This document shows, piece after piece, positions 1 through 5,615 of a DNA stretch of 9,549 nucleotides (its first letter is position 1; every line of letters begins with the position of its first letter). The DNA lies in assembly GCF_938030815.1 (NCBI RefSeq), contig NZ_CALHII010000040.1:1-9549 (forward strand), written 5' to 3'. The position numbers and the translations under genes were made by a program. The DNA comes from an uncultured Campylobacter sp. Its GTDB lineage: Bacteria; Campylobacterota; Campylobacteria; Campylobacterales; Campylobacteraceae. The notes under the pieces are model-generated. The model searched no databases and was not told the origin of the DNA. It saw only the letters and a program-made list of their open reading frames with translations.

Positions 1-176
1 GACCGAAAAGCCCTATCTTGCGGCACGCGCGCCTCGCTAGGCGTATCTTGCGACGCAAATGTAGAGCCAGCCATGTTTTGCGACGTATTCGCAGTGTCAG
101 CCGAGTCGCCGCATGCGTCCTTTGCTTCTTTGGGCGCTTCGTCTGCGGCGCCCTCCACGTCCTTGCAGAGCGCGCA
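1..176 (-). repeat. Low-complexity in-frame insert in the GT4 gene, with degenerate repeats
   Basis: This stretch encodes roughly residues 157-214 of the partial glycosyltransferase, where a GT4 protein would normally move straight into its second domain. The residues are hydrophilic (for example DVEGAADEAPKEAKDACGD, then TSQNMAGSTFASQDTP). On the plus strand, related words recur: TATCTTGCGGCACGC near 16, TATCTTGCGACGCAA near 44 and GTTTTGCGACGTATT near 75. The insert keeps the reading frame. It may be longer, because the window ends inside it. The lower boundary of the normal domain is an estimate. Confidence 0.5.
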
Positions 177-644
177 AATTTCATGATTTGCAAACTCCCG
201 CCGCGGCTCTATGCCGAAATATATCACCTTTGCGGCGTGATTTATCGTGGTTGCGACCTTGCGCGAGGCTGCGATGACATTTCGCACGCGATCGAAAACG
301 GGTGCTTTTCGGTCGTTGTGTTTGGTCGCGACAAGCTTAAGATTTAAAAATTTTTCTACCACGAAGCCAATCTGCGCGGCTTTGGCGCCGTGCGAATGTA
401 AAATTTCAAATCCGCCCGAGCGTAAAAACCTATAAATTTCAGCGAACAAAAACGGATTGTAGCGCTTGTCGCGGCTTTTGTACTCATAAATTTGCACGCG
501 AGCATCCAGACGCTGCAAAAACTCGCATCTATCGGGCACGATTAGCGCCGCCTGCTCGCTTTTGCAAAGCTCATTTAGCGAGTCGATCACGATCTTTTCG
601 ACGCCGCCGTAAAATCTGGAGCAGCAAAGATAGGCGATTTTCAT
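1..644 (-). CDS. GT4-type glycosyltransferase, N-terminal part (runs off left edge)
   Basis: The minus-strand frame opens with ATG at 644-642 and stays open for 214 codons to the window edge, so the catalytic C-terminal half is outside. The protein starts MKIAYLCCSRFYGGVEK. The G-G-V-E motif at residues 13-16, HSHGAKAA at 83-90, ATKHN near 106-110 and VIYFGIEP at 140-147 fit the N-terminal Rossmann domain and linker of a GT-B, GT4-family glycosyltransferase. Such enzymes act in the cytoplasm, moving a sugar from a nucleotide-sugar donor to a growing LPS/LOS or other surface glycan. The start overlaps the stop of the deacetylase gene upstream in the operon by four bases (ATGA, 641-644), which supports the start and suggests coupled translation. 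From about residue 157 the sequence stops resembling the family and becomes rich in Ala, Asp, Ser, Thr and Gln, as if a low-complexity segment were inserted between the two Rossmann domains. Donor and acceptor cannot be told from the sequence. Confidence 0.8.
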   Translation of the reverse strand, partial: MKIAYLCCSRFYGGVEKIVIDSLNELCKSEQAALIVPDRCEFLQRLDARVQIYEYKSRDKRYNPFLFAEIYRFLRSGGFEILHSHGAKAAQIGFVVEKFLNLKLVATKHNDRKAPVFDRVRNVIAASRKVATTINHAAKVIYFGIEPRREFANHEICALCKDVEGAADEAPKEAKDACGDSADTANTSQNMAGSTFASQDTPSEARVPQDRAFR

Positions 645-1456
645 CTATTTCTGCCCTTCTTCATCTTCAAAATGAAGCTAAAGAGCCCCTGCCTGCCGCT
701 AACCATGATGCGCGGAATTTCAAAATTTGAGTAGTGCGGGCGCAACACGTCGTTTTGCGTCGTAACGGCGCAGCTAAAGCCCGCTTCGCGCGCGCAGCGG
801 ACGCTAATCTCGTCGTAAAAGCCGAACGGATAGGCAAAAGCGCTGCAAGAAATCTCAAATTTCGCCTCTATTTCGCGCTTTGATTCGCTCATCTGACGCA
901 GCTGCTCTGCCGCGTCTAAGCTAGGCAAGTTTGCGTGATCGAGCGTATGCGAGCCGATCTCGATGAGCCCGCTTTGCAAAAGCTCGCGAACCTCATCGTC
1001 GCTTAGCATCTCCTCGCGATTTAGCTCATCGCTTGATTTTTTCAGATCCTTATCGGTCGCCCAATCCCCGTCAAAGCGCCGGTTCACGATGAAAATCGTC
1101 GCCTTAAAGCCGTATTTTTGAAGTATCGGCAGAGCGCCCGTGAGATTATCGCGATACCCGTCGTCGAAGGTAATGCAAACAGCCTTTGCAGGCTTTTTAT
1201 CCAAGCTTGCAAGCTCGCTTAAAGTGTAGCTCGTAAAACCGTTTCGTTTCAGCCACGCAAGCTGTTTTTCAAACGCGGCGGGGATCACGCGCAGACGGTT
1301 AAATTTAGAGGCGTGCTTTGGCAGATGCTCGCGGATCATATGATACATCAGCACGCGCGGATACTCGTAAGGTTGGTCCTTCGCCCACCACGCAAAGCGT
1401 AGGCAGAACCACGCAAAAAGCGCCGCAAAAGCCAAAACCGCCGCCGCGTAGATCAT
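641..1456 (-). CDS. Membrane-anchored polysaccharide deacetylase (CE4 / NodB-like)
   Basis: The 271-residue protein begins with a hydrophobic segment (about residues 3-22) that probably anchors it in the inner membrane. The catalytic domain shows the ordered CE4 motifs: ITFDDGYRD at 95-103 (catalytic base Asp98, metal ligand Asp99), SHTLDH at 169-174 (metal-binding His170 and His174), and FAYPFGFYDE at 207-216. Members of this family remove N- or O-acetyl groups from polysaccharides. Here the target is probably a sugar of the LPS/LOS or another surface glycan, judged only from the neighbouring glycosyltransferases and ligase. Both ends overlap neighbours by four bases: its ATG (1456-1454) overlaps the ligase stop, and its TGA (643-641) overlaps the start of the next glycosyltransferase. 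Length and motifs look complete. The substrate and the side of the membrane are inferences. Confidence 0.9.
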   Translation of the reverse strand: MIYAAAVLAFAALFAWFCLRFAWWAKDQPYEYPRVLMYHMIREHLPKHASKFNRLRVIPAAFEKQLAWLKRNGFTSYTLSELASLDKKPAKAVCITFDDGYRDNLTGALPILQKYGFKATIFIVNRRFDGDWATDKDLKKSSDELNREEMLSDDEVRELLQSGLIEIGSHTLDHANLPSLDAAEQLRQMSESKREIEAKFEISCSAFAYPFGFYDEISVRCAREAGFSCAVTTQNDVLRPHYSNFEIPRIMVSGRQGLFSFILKMKKGRNR

Positions 1457-2640
1457 CTCTCAATCCTCATGCGATAGGCCAAAAAGCTCAAAATCGTAGC
1501 CAGGCTTAGCGCTTCTTTCGACAGATACGCGCCGTGATCGAACTGGCAATCTATCAAAAGATAAATTAAAAGCGTGAGAACCCCAAACTGCCTGCTTTGG
1601 ACGCACTCTTTAAAAACGCTAAATAGGATTGCGCCGTAAAAGATAAGCCCGAGCGCGCCGCTATAAAGTAAAATTTCTAAAAATAGATTGTGAGGTGCGT
1701 TGTATTCGGGATGCTCAAGAACCGGGGAGCCCGGCAAATTTATATATGAGCCCAGTCCGTAGCCCAAGATAGGCTTTTCTTGCGCCATTTCTAAAATATA
1801 GCTCCAAATCACGGTTCTGCCTGAGGAATCGCCGCTAAATAGCGCTGCTAGCCTTTGCTCAAACGACGGCGAAAGCGCGAGTAAAACGGCGAAAAGTGCG
1901 ATGAAACATACCGTGAAAAGCAGGTATTTTTTGTTTAAACTCTTTAAATTTAGCGCGCCGTAAAACACAAGCGCGCAAAACGCGCCGACCCACGCCGCTC
2001 TGGAAAATGAAAAGATCATAAAAAATGCAAATAAAAATAGAGCCGCAAATTTGAGCGCCAAAGGCCGCCGTATCGCCACCGCGCTAAGGCAGAGCCCAAA
2101 GCCCATAAAAAGCCCTAAGATATTGCGGTTCGAAAGCGATCCGCTAAGACCGCCGCGAACAGAGTCGCTTGAAAAGACGATCGCATCGGTGCTGCTTACA
2201 AGCTGGTAGATCACGCTCGCCGATAAAATTCCAAGCCCCACGAACAAAAAGGCAAAAACGGCGTTTTGATCAAAAAATTTGAGCTTGTAAAAATAGCAAA
2301 GCGCCAAAAATATCGTGCCGTATCGAAGGATGAAAAATAGCGTGCTCTGCCATGCCTTTTTTGAGATAACCGCCTCGTTTAGGAGGTTTGAGACCGCTAG
2401 CGTCGCGACGACGCATACGAAGCAGATCGCGATAAATCTCGTTTTTTTCAAAATTTCGCTTAGGATTGCGTAGTTTTTAAAATAAAATAGATGTACCAAA
2501 AAGAGTAAATTTAGCGCCGCAAAGGAAATCTGATAGACTGCGTTTTTAAAAAATAGCGACGCGCACCAAAGAAGCAGCAGCGTTAAAAATGTGATTCTCC
2601 AGCCGCTAGGCGCGCCGTTTTCGTAAAAAAATTTTTTCAT
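1453..2640 (-). CDS. O-antigen ligase / Wzy-type polytopic membrane protein
   Basis: The 395-residue protein is almost wholly hydrophobic, with about ten or more likely membrane segments, and has the features of the Wzy_C (O-antigen ligase) family. SFSRAAW lies at 211-217. A long periplasmic loop follows, with GRTVIW (Arg275), ILGYGLGSY at 291-299 and APHNLFLE at 315-322, whose His317 sits where the conserved ligase histidine is expected. Proteins of this family transfer undecaprenyl-linked glycan to lipid A-core (WaaL) or polymerise repeat units (Wzy). The two cannot be separated safely by sequence, but ligase is preferred because it lies among core-type glycosyltransferases. The ATG at 2640-2638 overlaps the upstream glycosyltransferase stop by four bases. 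Directly after it comes an A6T7 run on the coding strand, encoding KKFF, which might slip occasionally, though it is short for a phase-variable tract. Confidence 0.85.
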   Translation of the reverse strand: MKKFFYENGAPSGWRITFLTLLLLWCASLFFKNAVYQISFAALNLLFLVHLFYFKNYAILSEILKKTRFIAICFVCVVATLAVSNLLNEAVISKKAWQSTLFFILRYGTIFLALCYFYKLKFFDQNAVFAFLFVGLGILSASVIYQLVSSTDAIVFSSDSVRGGLSGSLSNRNILGLFMGFGLCLSAVAIRRPLALKFAALFLFAFFMIFSFSRAAWVGAFCALVFYGALNLKSLNKKYLLFTVCFIALFAVLLALSPSFEQRLAALFSGDSSGRTVIWSYILEMAQEKPILGYGLGSYINLPGSPVLEHPEYNAPHNLFLEILLYSGALGLIFYGAILFSVFKECVQSRQFGVLTLLIYLLIDCQFDHGAYLSKEALSLATILSFLAYRMRIER

Positions 2641-3713
2641 ATTAAACTCTCATAAACCTTTATCGTTTTTTCTACCATCTGCTCTAGGCTGAAGTTTTGC
2701 GAAACGTAGCCGTAGCCGTCAAATTTCAGCTCGCGCGCGGGGGCAAACAGCTCCGCTAACGCCTGCGCATCGCCCGCGTCAAAAAAATAGCCGTTTTCGC
2801 CCTCTCTTACGATATCCAGCGCGCCGCCGTGACGGGTCGCGATCACGGGACAGTTTAGCGCGATCGCCTCAGCCATCGAGCGCCCGAAGCTCTCGGGCTT
2901 GCTCGAAGCGCTTACCGTGACCGACGAGAGCGAGTAAATCTCGGCTACCTTGCTCTGCGAGCCCGTAAAAATTACGCGCTCGCAGAGACCAAGCCCCTCT
3001 ACGAGCGATTTTAGCTCGGAAAAATACTCGTCGCGACTCGCTCCCACGCCGCCTACGATCAAAATTTTAAGCTTTTGTTCGCTTGCCAAAGCCGCGGCGC
3101 GGATTAGGGTTTTGTAATCCTTAATCTGCGTGATGCGCCCCACGGCAGAGACGATGAAATCATCCTGCGCAAGGTTAAAATTCTGCCGAAATTCCGCGAT
3201 AAAGCGCTCATCTAAATTTTTGGGATTAAATTTTACTAGATCGATACCGCGCGGAATAATAGTGATCTTGGCCGCATCCACGCCGTAGCTTCGCACCACG
3301 TGATCGCGCGCATAGCCGCTAGGACAGATGATCGCTTCCGCATCCGTCATGATTTTGCTGTAGAAATTTACGGAATTTATCCCGTGCACGGTGCTTACGA
3401 TCTTTGCTTTGGGGCGAGCAAATTTAACCAGCCACGCCGGCACGCGGGAGCGGACATGCACTATGTCGGGAGCGATCCCGCTTAAAATTTTACGCAGCTT
3501 TAAAACGCGCGCCGCAGCGCTTAGAATACTTTTGGAGCAAACGTCGAGCTGCACGTGCACGCCGCCCCCGTTTTCTATATCGGGCGCCAATTTGCCGCCG
3601 TTACTGATAACGAAATTTTCGATGCCGCGCCGCGCAAACTCTCTATTTAGCTCGACTACGCCGCGCTCGACGCCGCCTTCGTTAAGCTCGGGCAGGATTT
3701 GCACGACCCTCAT
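2637..3713 (-). CDS. GT4-family glycosyltransferase
   Basis: This is a complete 358-residue GT-B enzyme. The N-terminal domain begins MRVVQILPELNEGGVERG, with the acceptor-side glycine motif at 13-14, and has IVSTVHGINS near 105-114. The linker IIPRGIDLVKFNP at 152-164 is typical of the family. The C-terminal donor-binding domain starts around VGRITQIKDY (191-200) and holds the retaining GT4 EX7E motif, Glu274 to Glu282, within PESFGRSMAEA. It should act at the cytoplasmic face of the inner membrane, adding a sugar to an LPS/LOS core or a lipid-linked glycan; the sugar is unknown. The start (ATG 3713-3711) overlaps the stop of the ELM1-like gene in an ATGA, and its own stop overlaps the ligase start in the same way, so it sits inside a coupled operon. 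Nothing looks truncated. Confidence 0.92.
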   Translation of the reverse strand: MRVVQILPELNEGGVERGVVELNREFARRGIENFVISNGGKLAPDIENGGGVHVQLDVCSKSILSAAARVLKLRKILSGIAPDIVHVRSRVPAWLVKFARPKAKIVSTVHGINSVNFYSKIMTDAEAIICPSGYARDHVVRSYGVDAAKITIIPRGIDLVKFNPKNLDERFIAEFRQNFNLAQDDFIVSAVGRITQIKDYKTLIRAAALASEQKLKILIVGGVGASRDEYFSELKSLVEGLGLCERVIFTGSQSKVAEIYSLSSVTVSASSKPESFGRSMAEAIALNCPVIATRHGGALDIVREGENGYFFDAGDAQALAELFAPARELKFDGYGYVSQNFSLEQMVEKTIKVYESLI

Positions 3714-4590
3714 ATTTTTATCTCCCTCACAAATTCCTTCAGATCGTACTTCGCGGTCTTTTTTAGCGCTTCATCGTAGCGCCTAGCATATCCCGAAGAA
3801 ACGAGAGAGCTTATAAAATCGTCAAATTTATTATGAGCGTCTTTGCGTTTTAAACTCAAAATAGCTACGCTCGCGCTCCCGTTAGATGCAGCCTCGCTTA
3901 TCATCGAGACGCTGTCCTCGCTGATAAAGACCCACTCGCACTGCGCCAAAAAATCGCCGATCGGATTTACGGGCTCGCGGCCGTAAATCACGCTGTAATC
4001 CCAGCCAAGCTTTTCTAGCGCGCCCTCGGTAGCCCGCGGCGTGCGCGGAGAGGTCGTTAGCGCAAACTCGCAGTCCGCAAACCGCGCTCTTACGCCCTCA
4101 ATCTGCTTTAAAATTTCATCCCCCATCTCAAAGCAGGAATTCGGCCCGCCGATGATAAATCCGATGGATTTACGCTGCAGCCGGTACAGCCCCTGCGGGC
4201 GCGAAAAGCTAAGCGAGACGGGTGAAATTTTAAGGTTCGCGCGCGGCTTCGGGCGATCATGCGCGCCTGCGATGATGACGCTAAAATCCTTGCGGTAGCC
4301 CTTCGGATACATTAGTGCTACGCTCGGCTTTGCGTATCTGCGCGCGTAAAATTTCAGCGCGTAATAGCTCGTAGAGCCCGCGCCTACGAATAGATCGAAA
4401 TCTGCGAAATTTAAATTGCGATCTGTCGAGGCGTCTAAATTTGCGTTATATGATACGGCGTCTGAATTGGCACCATTCGGCGCGGCATCTAAATTTACGC
4501 TATCTGACGCGACGAGGCTGTTTAAAGCGGGGTTGTTTAAATTTGATCCGTTTTTGAGGTCCGCGTCTTTTATCTCGCTCGCACCGCCAT
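3710..4590 (-). CDS. ELM1/GtrOC1-type putative glycosyltransferase, 5' end lost at the junction
   Basis: The first ATG in the frame is at 4312-4310 (200 residues), but the frame is open well upstream and that part is clearly coding. Just before this Met are FDLFVGAGSTSYYALKF and ARRYAKPSVAL, matching the GAGS segment of ELM1-family proteins. The family match continues after it with IIAGAHDRPKP, KSIGFIIGGPN, TTSPRTP and FISEDSVSMISEA. The true N-terminal domain should lie still further upstream. Before the GAGS block is an Asn/Ala/Asp/Ser-rich stretch of about 50 residues, then the chimeric boundary. No ATG, GTG or TTG occurs in frame between 4312 and the first in-frame stop near 4661, so the gene is headless here rather than short. 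ELM1-family proteins in bacteria are putative glycosyltransferases; the operon fits an LPS/LOS role. Its TGA overlaps the next gene's start by four bases. Confidence 0.75.
4409..4560 (-). repeat. Degenerate repeat tract inside the ELM1-like gene
   Basis: On the plus strand related units recur: TTAAATTGCGATCTGTCGAGGCG from about 4411 without its last bases, TCTAAATTTGCGTTATATGA at 4434, TCTAAATTTACGCTATCTGA at 4488 and TTTAAATTTGATCCG near 4537. The two best copies are 54 bases apart, which is 18 codons. In the protein frame they give Asn-Leu-Asp and Ser-Asp rich text such as SDSVNLDAAPNGANSDAV. The tract lies just before the conserved GAGS segment, so it looks like an expanded linker between the two domains. 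Frame is kept throughout. Confidence 0.5.
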
Positions 4591-4605
4591 CATCAAGGTC
4601 ACACC
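4575..4605. other. Junction of Campylobacter-like and Neisseriaceae-like sequence
   Basis: Up to about 4585 the minus strand continues the linker of the ELM1-like gene. From about 4600 the plus strand is the coding frame of a GH3-like protein. Neither gene has its 5' end, and the two are truncated head to head. Codon choice changes at the same place, from AAA/TTT/ATT-rich text to CCC/GCC/CTG-rich text, and DUS copies occur only to the right. No insertion sequence, attachment site or repeat is visible at the boundary. The exact base cannot be fixed by eye because both frames stay open across 4558-4660. Assembly chimera is favoured; recombination or transfer is the alternative. Confidence 0.75.
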
Positions 4606-5028
4606 CAAGACTGGCTACTCGTCCAAGCCTCCCCCCATGCCAACGTCCCCAGCCTACACTTTATCGGGCGCAGCAGCCTGACCAGCGACCTCGTTGGCGA
4701 AAAGCTCACCGAAGCCTTTGTCGCCCACGCCATCCCCCAAGCCCTCGCCCCGTTTTCAGGCTGCCTCTTCCTGCAAGGCAGCACCACCCCGCAGCCGCAC
4801 TACATCCTCTGGCACGAACCCACGTTCACCCCATCCGAAAATGCCCTTGCCGCGCTCAACACCGCCCTATGCGCCAACCCCCAATACCACTACGCCCAAC
4901 AAATCGGACAGCTCGGCAACCTCACCGCCCGCCCCCATCCCCAGCTACTCGCCTACGCCAGCCAACACGCCCCCAGCCGCGTACTCGGCACACAAAAAAT
5001 CCCCATGCTGCTGCCCCCCATCACATAG
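4591..5028 (+). CDS. GH3-like (ANL superfamily) protein, C-terminal fragment
   Basis: The plus-strand frame is open from 4558 and ends with TAG at 5026-5028; about 145 residues are reliable. The fragment holds the GH3 signature: LHFIGRSSLTSDLVGEKL (4654-4707), in which GRSS and SDLVGEKL are the conserved blocks before the C-terminal subdomain. It ends GTQKIPMLLPPIT, like other bacterial GH3 proteins. GH3 proteins are adenylate-forming enzymes; plant members join amino acids to jasmonate or auxin, while the role of the bacterial ones is unsettled. The N-terminal adenylation domain is missing because of the chimeric boundary, not because of a visible frameshift. A reverse DUS lies inside the gene (4755-4766, coding FSGCL) and a forward DUS overlaps the stop codon (5027-5038). 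Family call is based on the short signature only. Confidence 0.7.
   Translation, partial: HQGHTQDWLLVQASPHANVPSLHFIGRSSLTSDLVGEKLTEAFVAHAIPQALAPFSGCLFLQGSTTPQPHYILWHEPTFTPSENALAALNTALCANPQYHYAQQIGQLGNLTARPHPQLLAYASQHAPSRVLGTQKIPMLLPPIT
4755..4766 (-). repeat. DNA uptake sequence inside the GH3-like gene
   Basis: Exact reverse-strand copy of AGGCAGCCTGAA within coding sequence. It is the first DUS right of the boundary, and none was found in the 4.6 kb to its left. DUS 12-mers bind the type IV pilus receptor ComP and favour uptake of related DNA. Confidence 0.85.
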
Positions 5029-5038
5029 GCAGCCTGAA
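5027..5038 (+). repeat. DNA uptake sequence overlapping the GH3 stop codon
   Basis: Exact AGGCAGCCTGAA. Its first two bases are the last two of the TAG stop at 5026-5028. It could pair with the reverse copy at 5102-5113, but the closer pair 5102-5113/5129-5140 is more likely to form. Confidence 0.85.
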
Positions 5039-5100
5039 ACCCCAAATGGAGTGGCGACGGCTCGTCGTCAATGGCAACGTTTTAACCATGCCAAACCGCA

Positions 5101-5141
5101 TTTCAGGCTGCCTGATTGCGCAAGCCATAGGCAGCCTGAAA
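5101..5141. repeat. Inverted DUS pair (13-bp stem, 15-base loop)
   Basis: TTTCAGGCTGCCT at 5101-5113 pairs perfectly with AGGCAGCCTGAAA at 5129-5141. There is no T-run after the stem on the plus strand, so a standard intrinsic terminator is not supported. It lies 73 bases after the GH3 stop and could still end or slow transcription from that gene. Confidence 0.7.
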
Positions 5142-5157
5142 CCTTCGCAAACCCAAG

Positions 5158-5244
5158 TAGGTCAGGCATTTATGCCCGACGCTGTTATGTTGTGGCGTAT
5201 AAAATAAATGTGCCTGTGCTTATCGGGCATCAATGTCCAACCTA
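5158..5244. repeat. Inverted 23-bp element with palindromic arms
   Basis: The left arm at 5158-5180 is TAGGTCAGGCATTTATGCCC followed by GAC. The right arm at 5222-5244, read on the minus strand, is TAGGTTGGACATTGATGCCC followed by GAT. Each arm is itself a small hairpin: GTCAGGCA/TGCCCGAC around TTTA in the left arm. The 41 bases between arms show no gene. It may be a small dispersed repeat, or part of one. No target-site duplication was seen next to the arms. Confidence 0.5.
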
Positions 5245-5264
5245 TAACCACTATGCCAAACCCC

Positions 5265-5322
5265 ATTTCAGGCTGCCTTGCGATGCGAAAACGCGGGCGC
5301 AAATATTGGGGCAGCCTGAAAT
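5265..5322. repeat. Inverted DUS pair (13-bp stem, one arm with a mismatch)
   Basis: ATTTCAGGCTGCC at 5265-5277 pairs with GGCAGCCTGAAAT at 5310-5322. The second DUS (5309-5320) has G in place of the leading A, leaving a G-T pair at the inner end. The loop is about 31 bases. Confidence 0.65.
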
Positions 5323-5370
5323 ATCCGCAGAGCAGGACAACTCGCTGCCACCCAATGCTATCGCCCCTTT

Positions 5371-5434
5371 TTCAGGCTGCCTCCCCTCCCCCATCCAACA
5401 AAATAAATCCTCCATCTGCTAAACACAGCCTGAA
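5371..5434. repeat. Exact DUS with a decayed partner
   Basis: The reverse DUS at 5371-5382 is exact. The facing copy at 5423-5434, ACACAGCCTGAA, differs at two positions. This looks like a once-paired hairpin that has begun to decay, or a chance partner. Confidence 0.45.
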
Positions 5435-5458
5435 AAACCCACGCAATCCAGTTAAAAT
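5430..5458 (+). promoter_or_regulatory. ftsW: Possible sigma70-type promoter upstream of ftsW (weak)
   Basis: CTGAAA at 5430-5435 (four of six matches to TTGACA) lies 17 bases before TAAAAT at 5453-5458 (five of six matches to TATAAT). The -35-like word is the end of the decayed DUS. It is about 160 bases from the ftsW start, with a DUS hairpin in between, so this is only a candidate. Confidence 0.25.
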
Positions 5459-5491
5459 ACGCCCTTGCCGTTTTCGCTGCGCTAAACTCCG

Positions 5492-5543
5492 TTTCAGGCT
5501 GCCTAATGCGCGGCATAAAACCAGCCCCAAAGGCAGCCTGAAA
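5492..5543. repeat. Inverted DUS pair (13-bp stem) before ftsW
   Basis: TTTCAGGCTGCCT at 5492-5504 pairs exactly with AGGCAGCCTGAAA at 5531-5543, with a 26-base loop. Both DUS copies are exact. No T-run follows. It sits 72 bases before the ftsW start, so a transcript entering from the left would carry it in its leader. Confidence 0.7.
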
Positions 5544-5615
5544 ACGCGTACCACAAGTTTCAGCGCAGCCCAAACACCCTATCCCTTTCCCATAAATCCA
5601 TAAATAAACACCCCC

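Larger units (their letters stand above)
5088..5278 (+). repeat. 26-bp direct repeat made of DUS plus shared flank (copies at the two ends of this span)
   Basis: The copies are 5088-5113 and 5253-5278. Each is ATGCCAAACC, then G or C, then CATTTCAGGCTGCCT; they differ at one base. The shared part is longer than the DUS itself, so the flank was copied together with it. Confidence 0.75.
5029..5615. other. Gene-free, DUS-dense region between the GH3 fragment and ftsW
   Basis: No convincing coding sequence is seen here on either strand; the open frames are chance readings through DUS repeats. From 5027 to 5542 there are seven exact DUS copies, one with a single mismatch (5309-5320) and one degenerate copy (5423-5434). 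Most form inverted pairs with the reverse copy first. Other contents are an inverted 23-bp element (5158-5180 and 5222-5244), a 26-bp direct repeat (5088-5113 and 5253-5278) and a weak promoter-like pair near 5430-5458. No tRNA or rRNA was recognised. The region must hold the signals for ftsW if they are local. Confidence 0.75.

Noticed and set aside
2625..2637. A7T6 run at the ligase start as a phase-variation switch
   Set aside because: Campylobacter switches mostly use long G/C runs, and this tract is short, codes for normal KKFF and the frame is intact. It is noted only as a possible weak slip site.
1..4590. Search for long poly-G/C phase-variable tracts in the glycan operon
   Set aside because: The longest runs seen are five bases (for example near 2739 and 3565), too short.
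4671..4682. DUS-like AGCAGCCTGACC in the GH3 gene
   Set aside because: Only nine of twelve bases match; it is probably ordinary coding sequence.
4416..5207. Plus-strand open frame of about 263 codons across the junction
   Set aside because: It reads the antisense of the ELM1-like gene and then GH3 out of frame. It gives a Pro/Arg/His-rich text with no domain, and spans the chimeric boundary.
4694..5422. Plus-strand open frame of about 242 codons
   Set aside because: It is GH3 and the DUS region in another frame, dominated by Pro/Ser/Thr and by translated DUS words.
5101..5542. Regularly recurring 12-mers suggesting a CRISPR array
   Set aside because: The repeats occur in both orientations with irregular spacing, inside genes as well, and match the neisserial DUS.
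5029..5615. Small RNA or tRNA gene in the gene-free region
   Set aside because: No cloverleaf or conserved RNA was recognised, and the folding present is explained by DUS inverted pairs.
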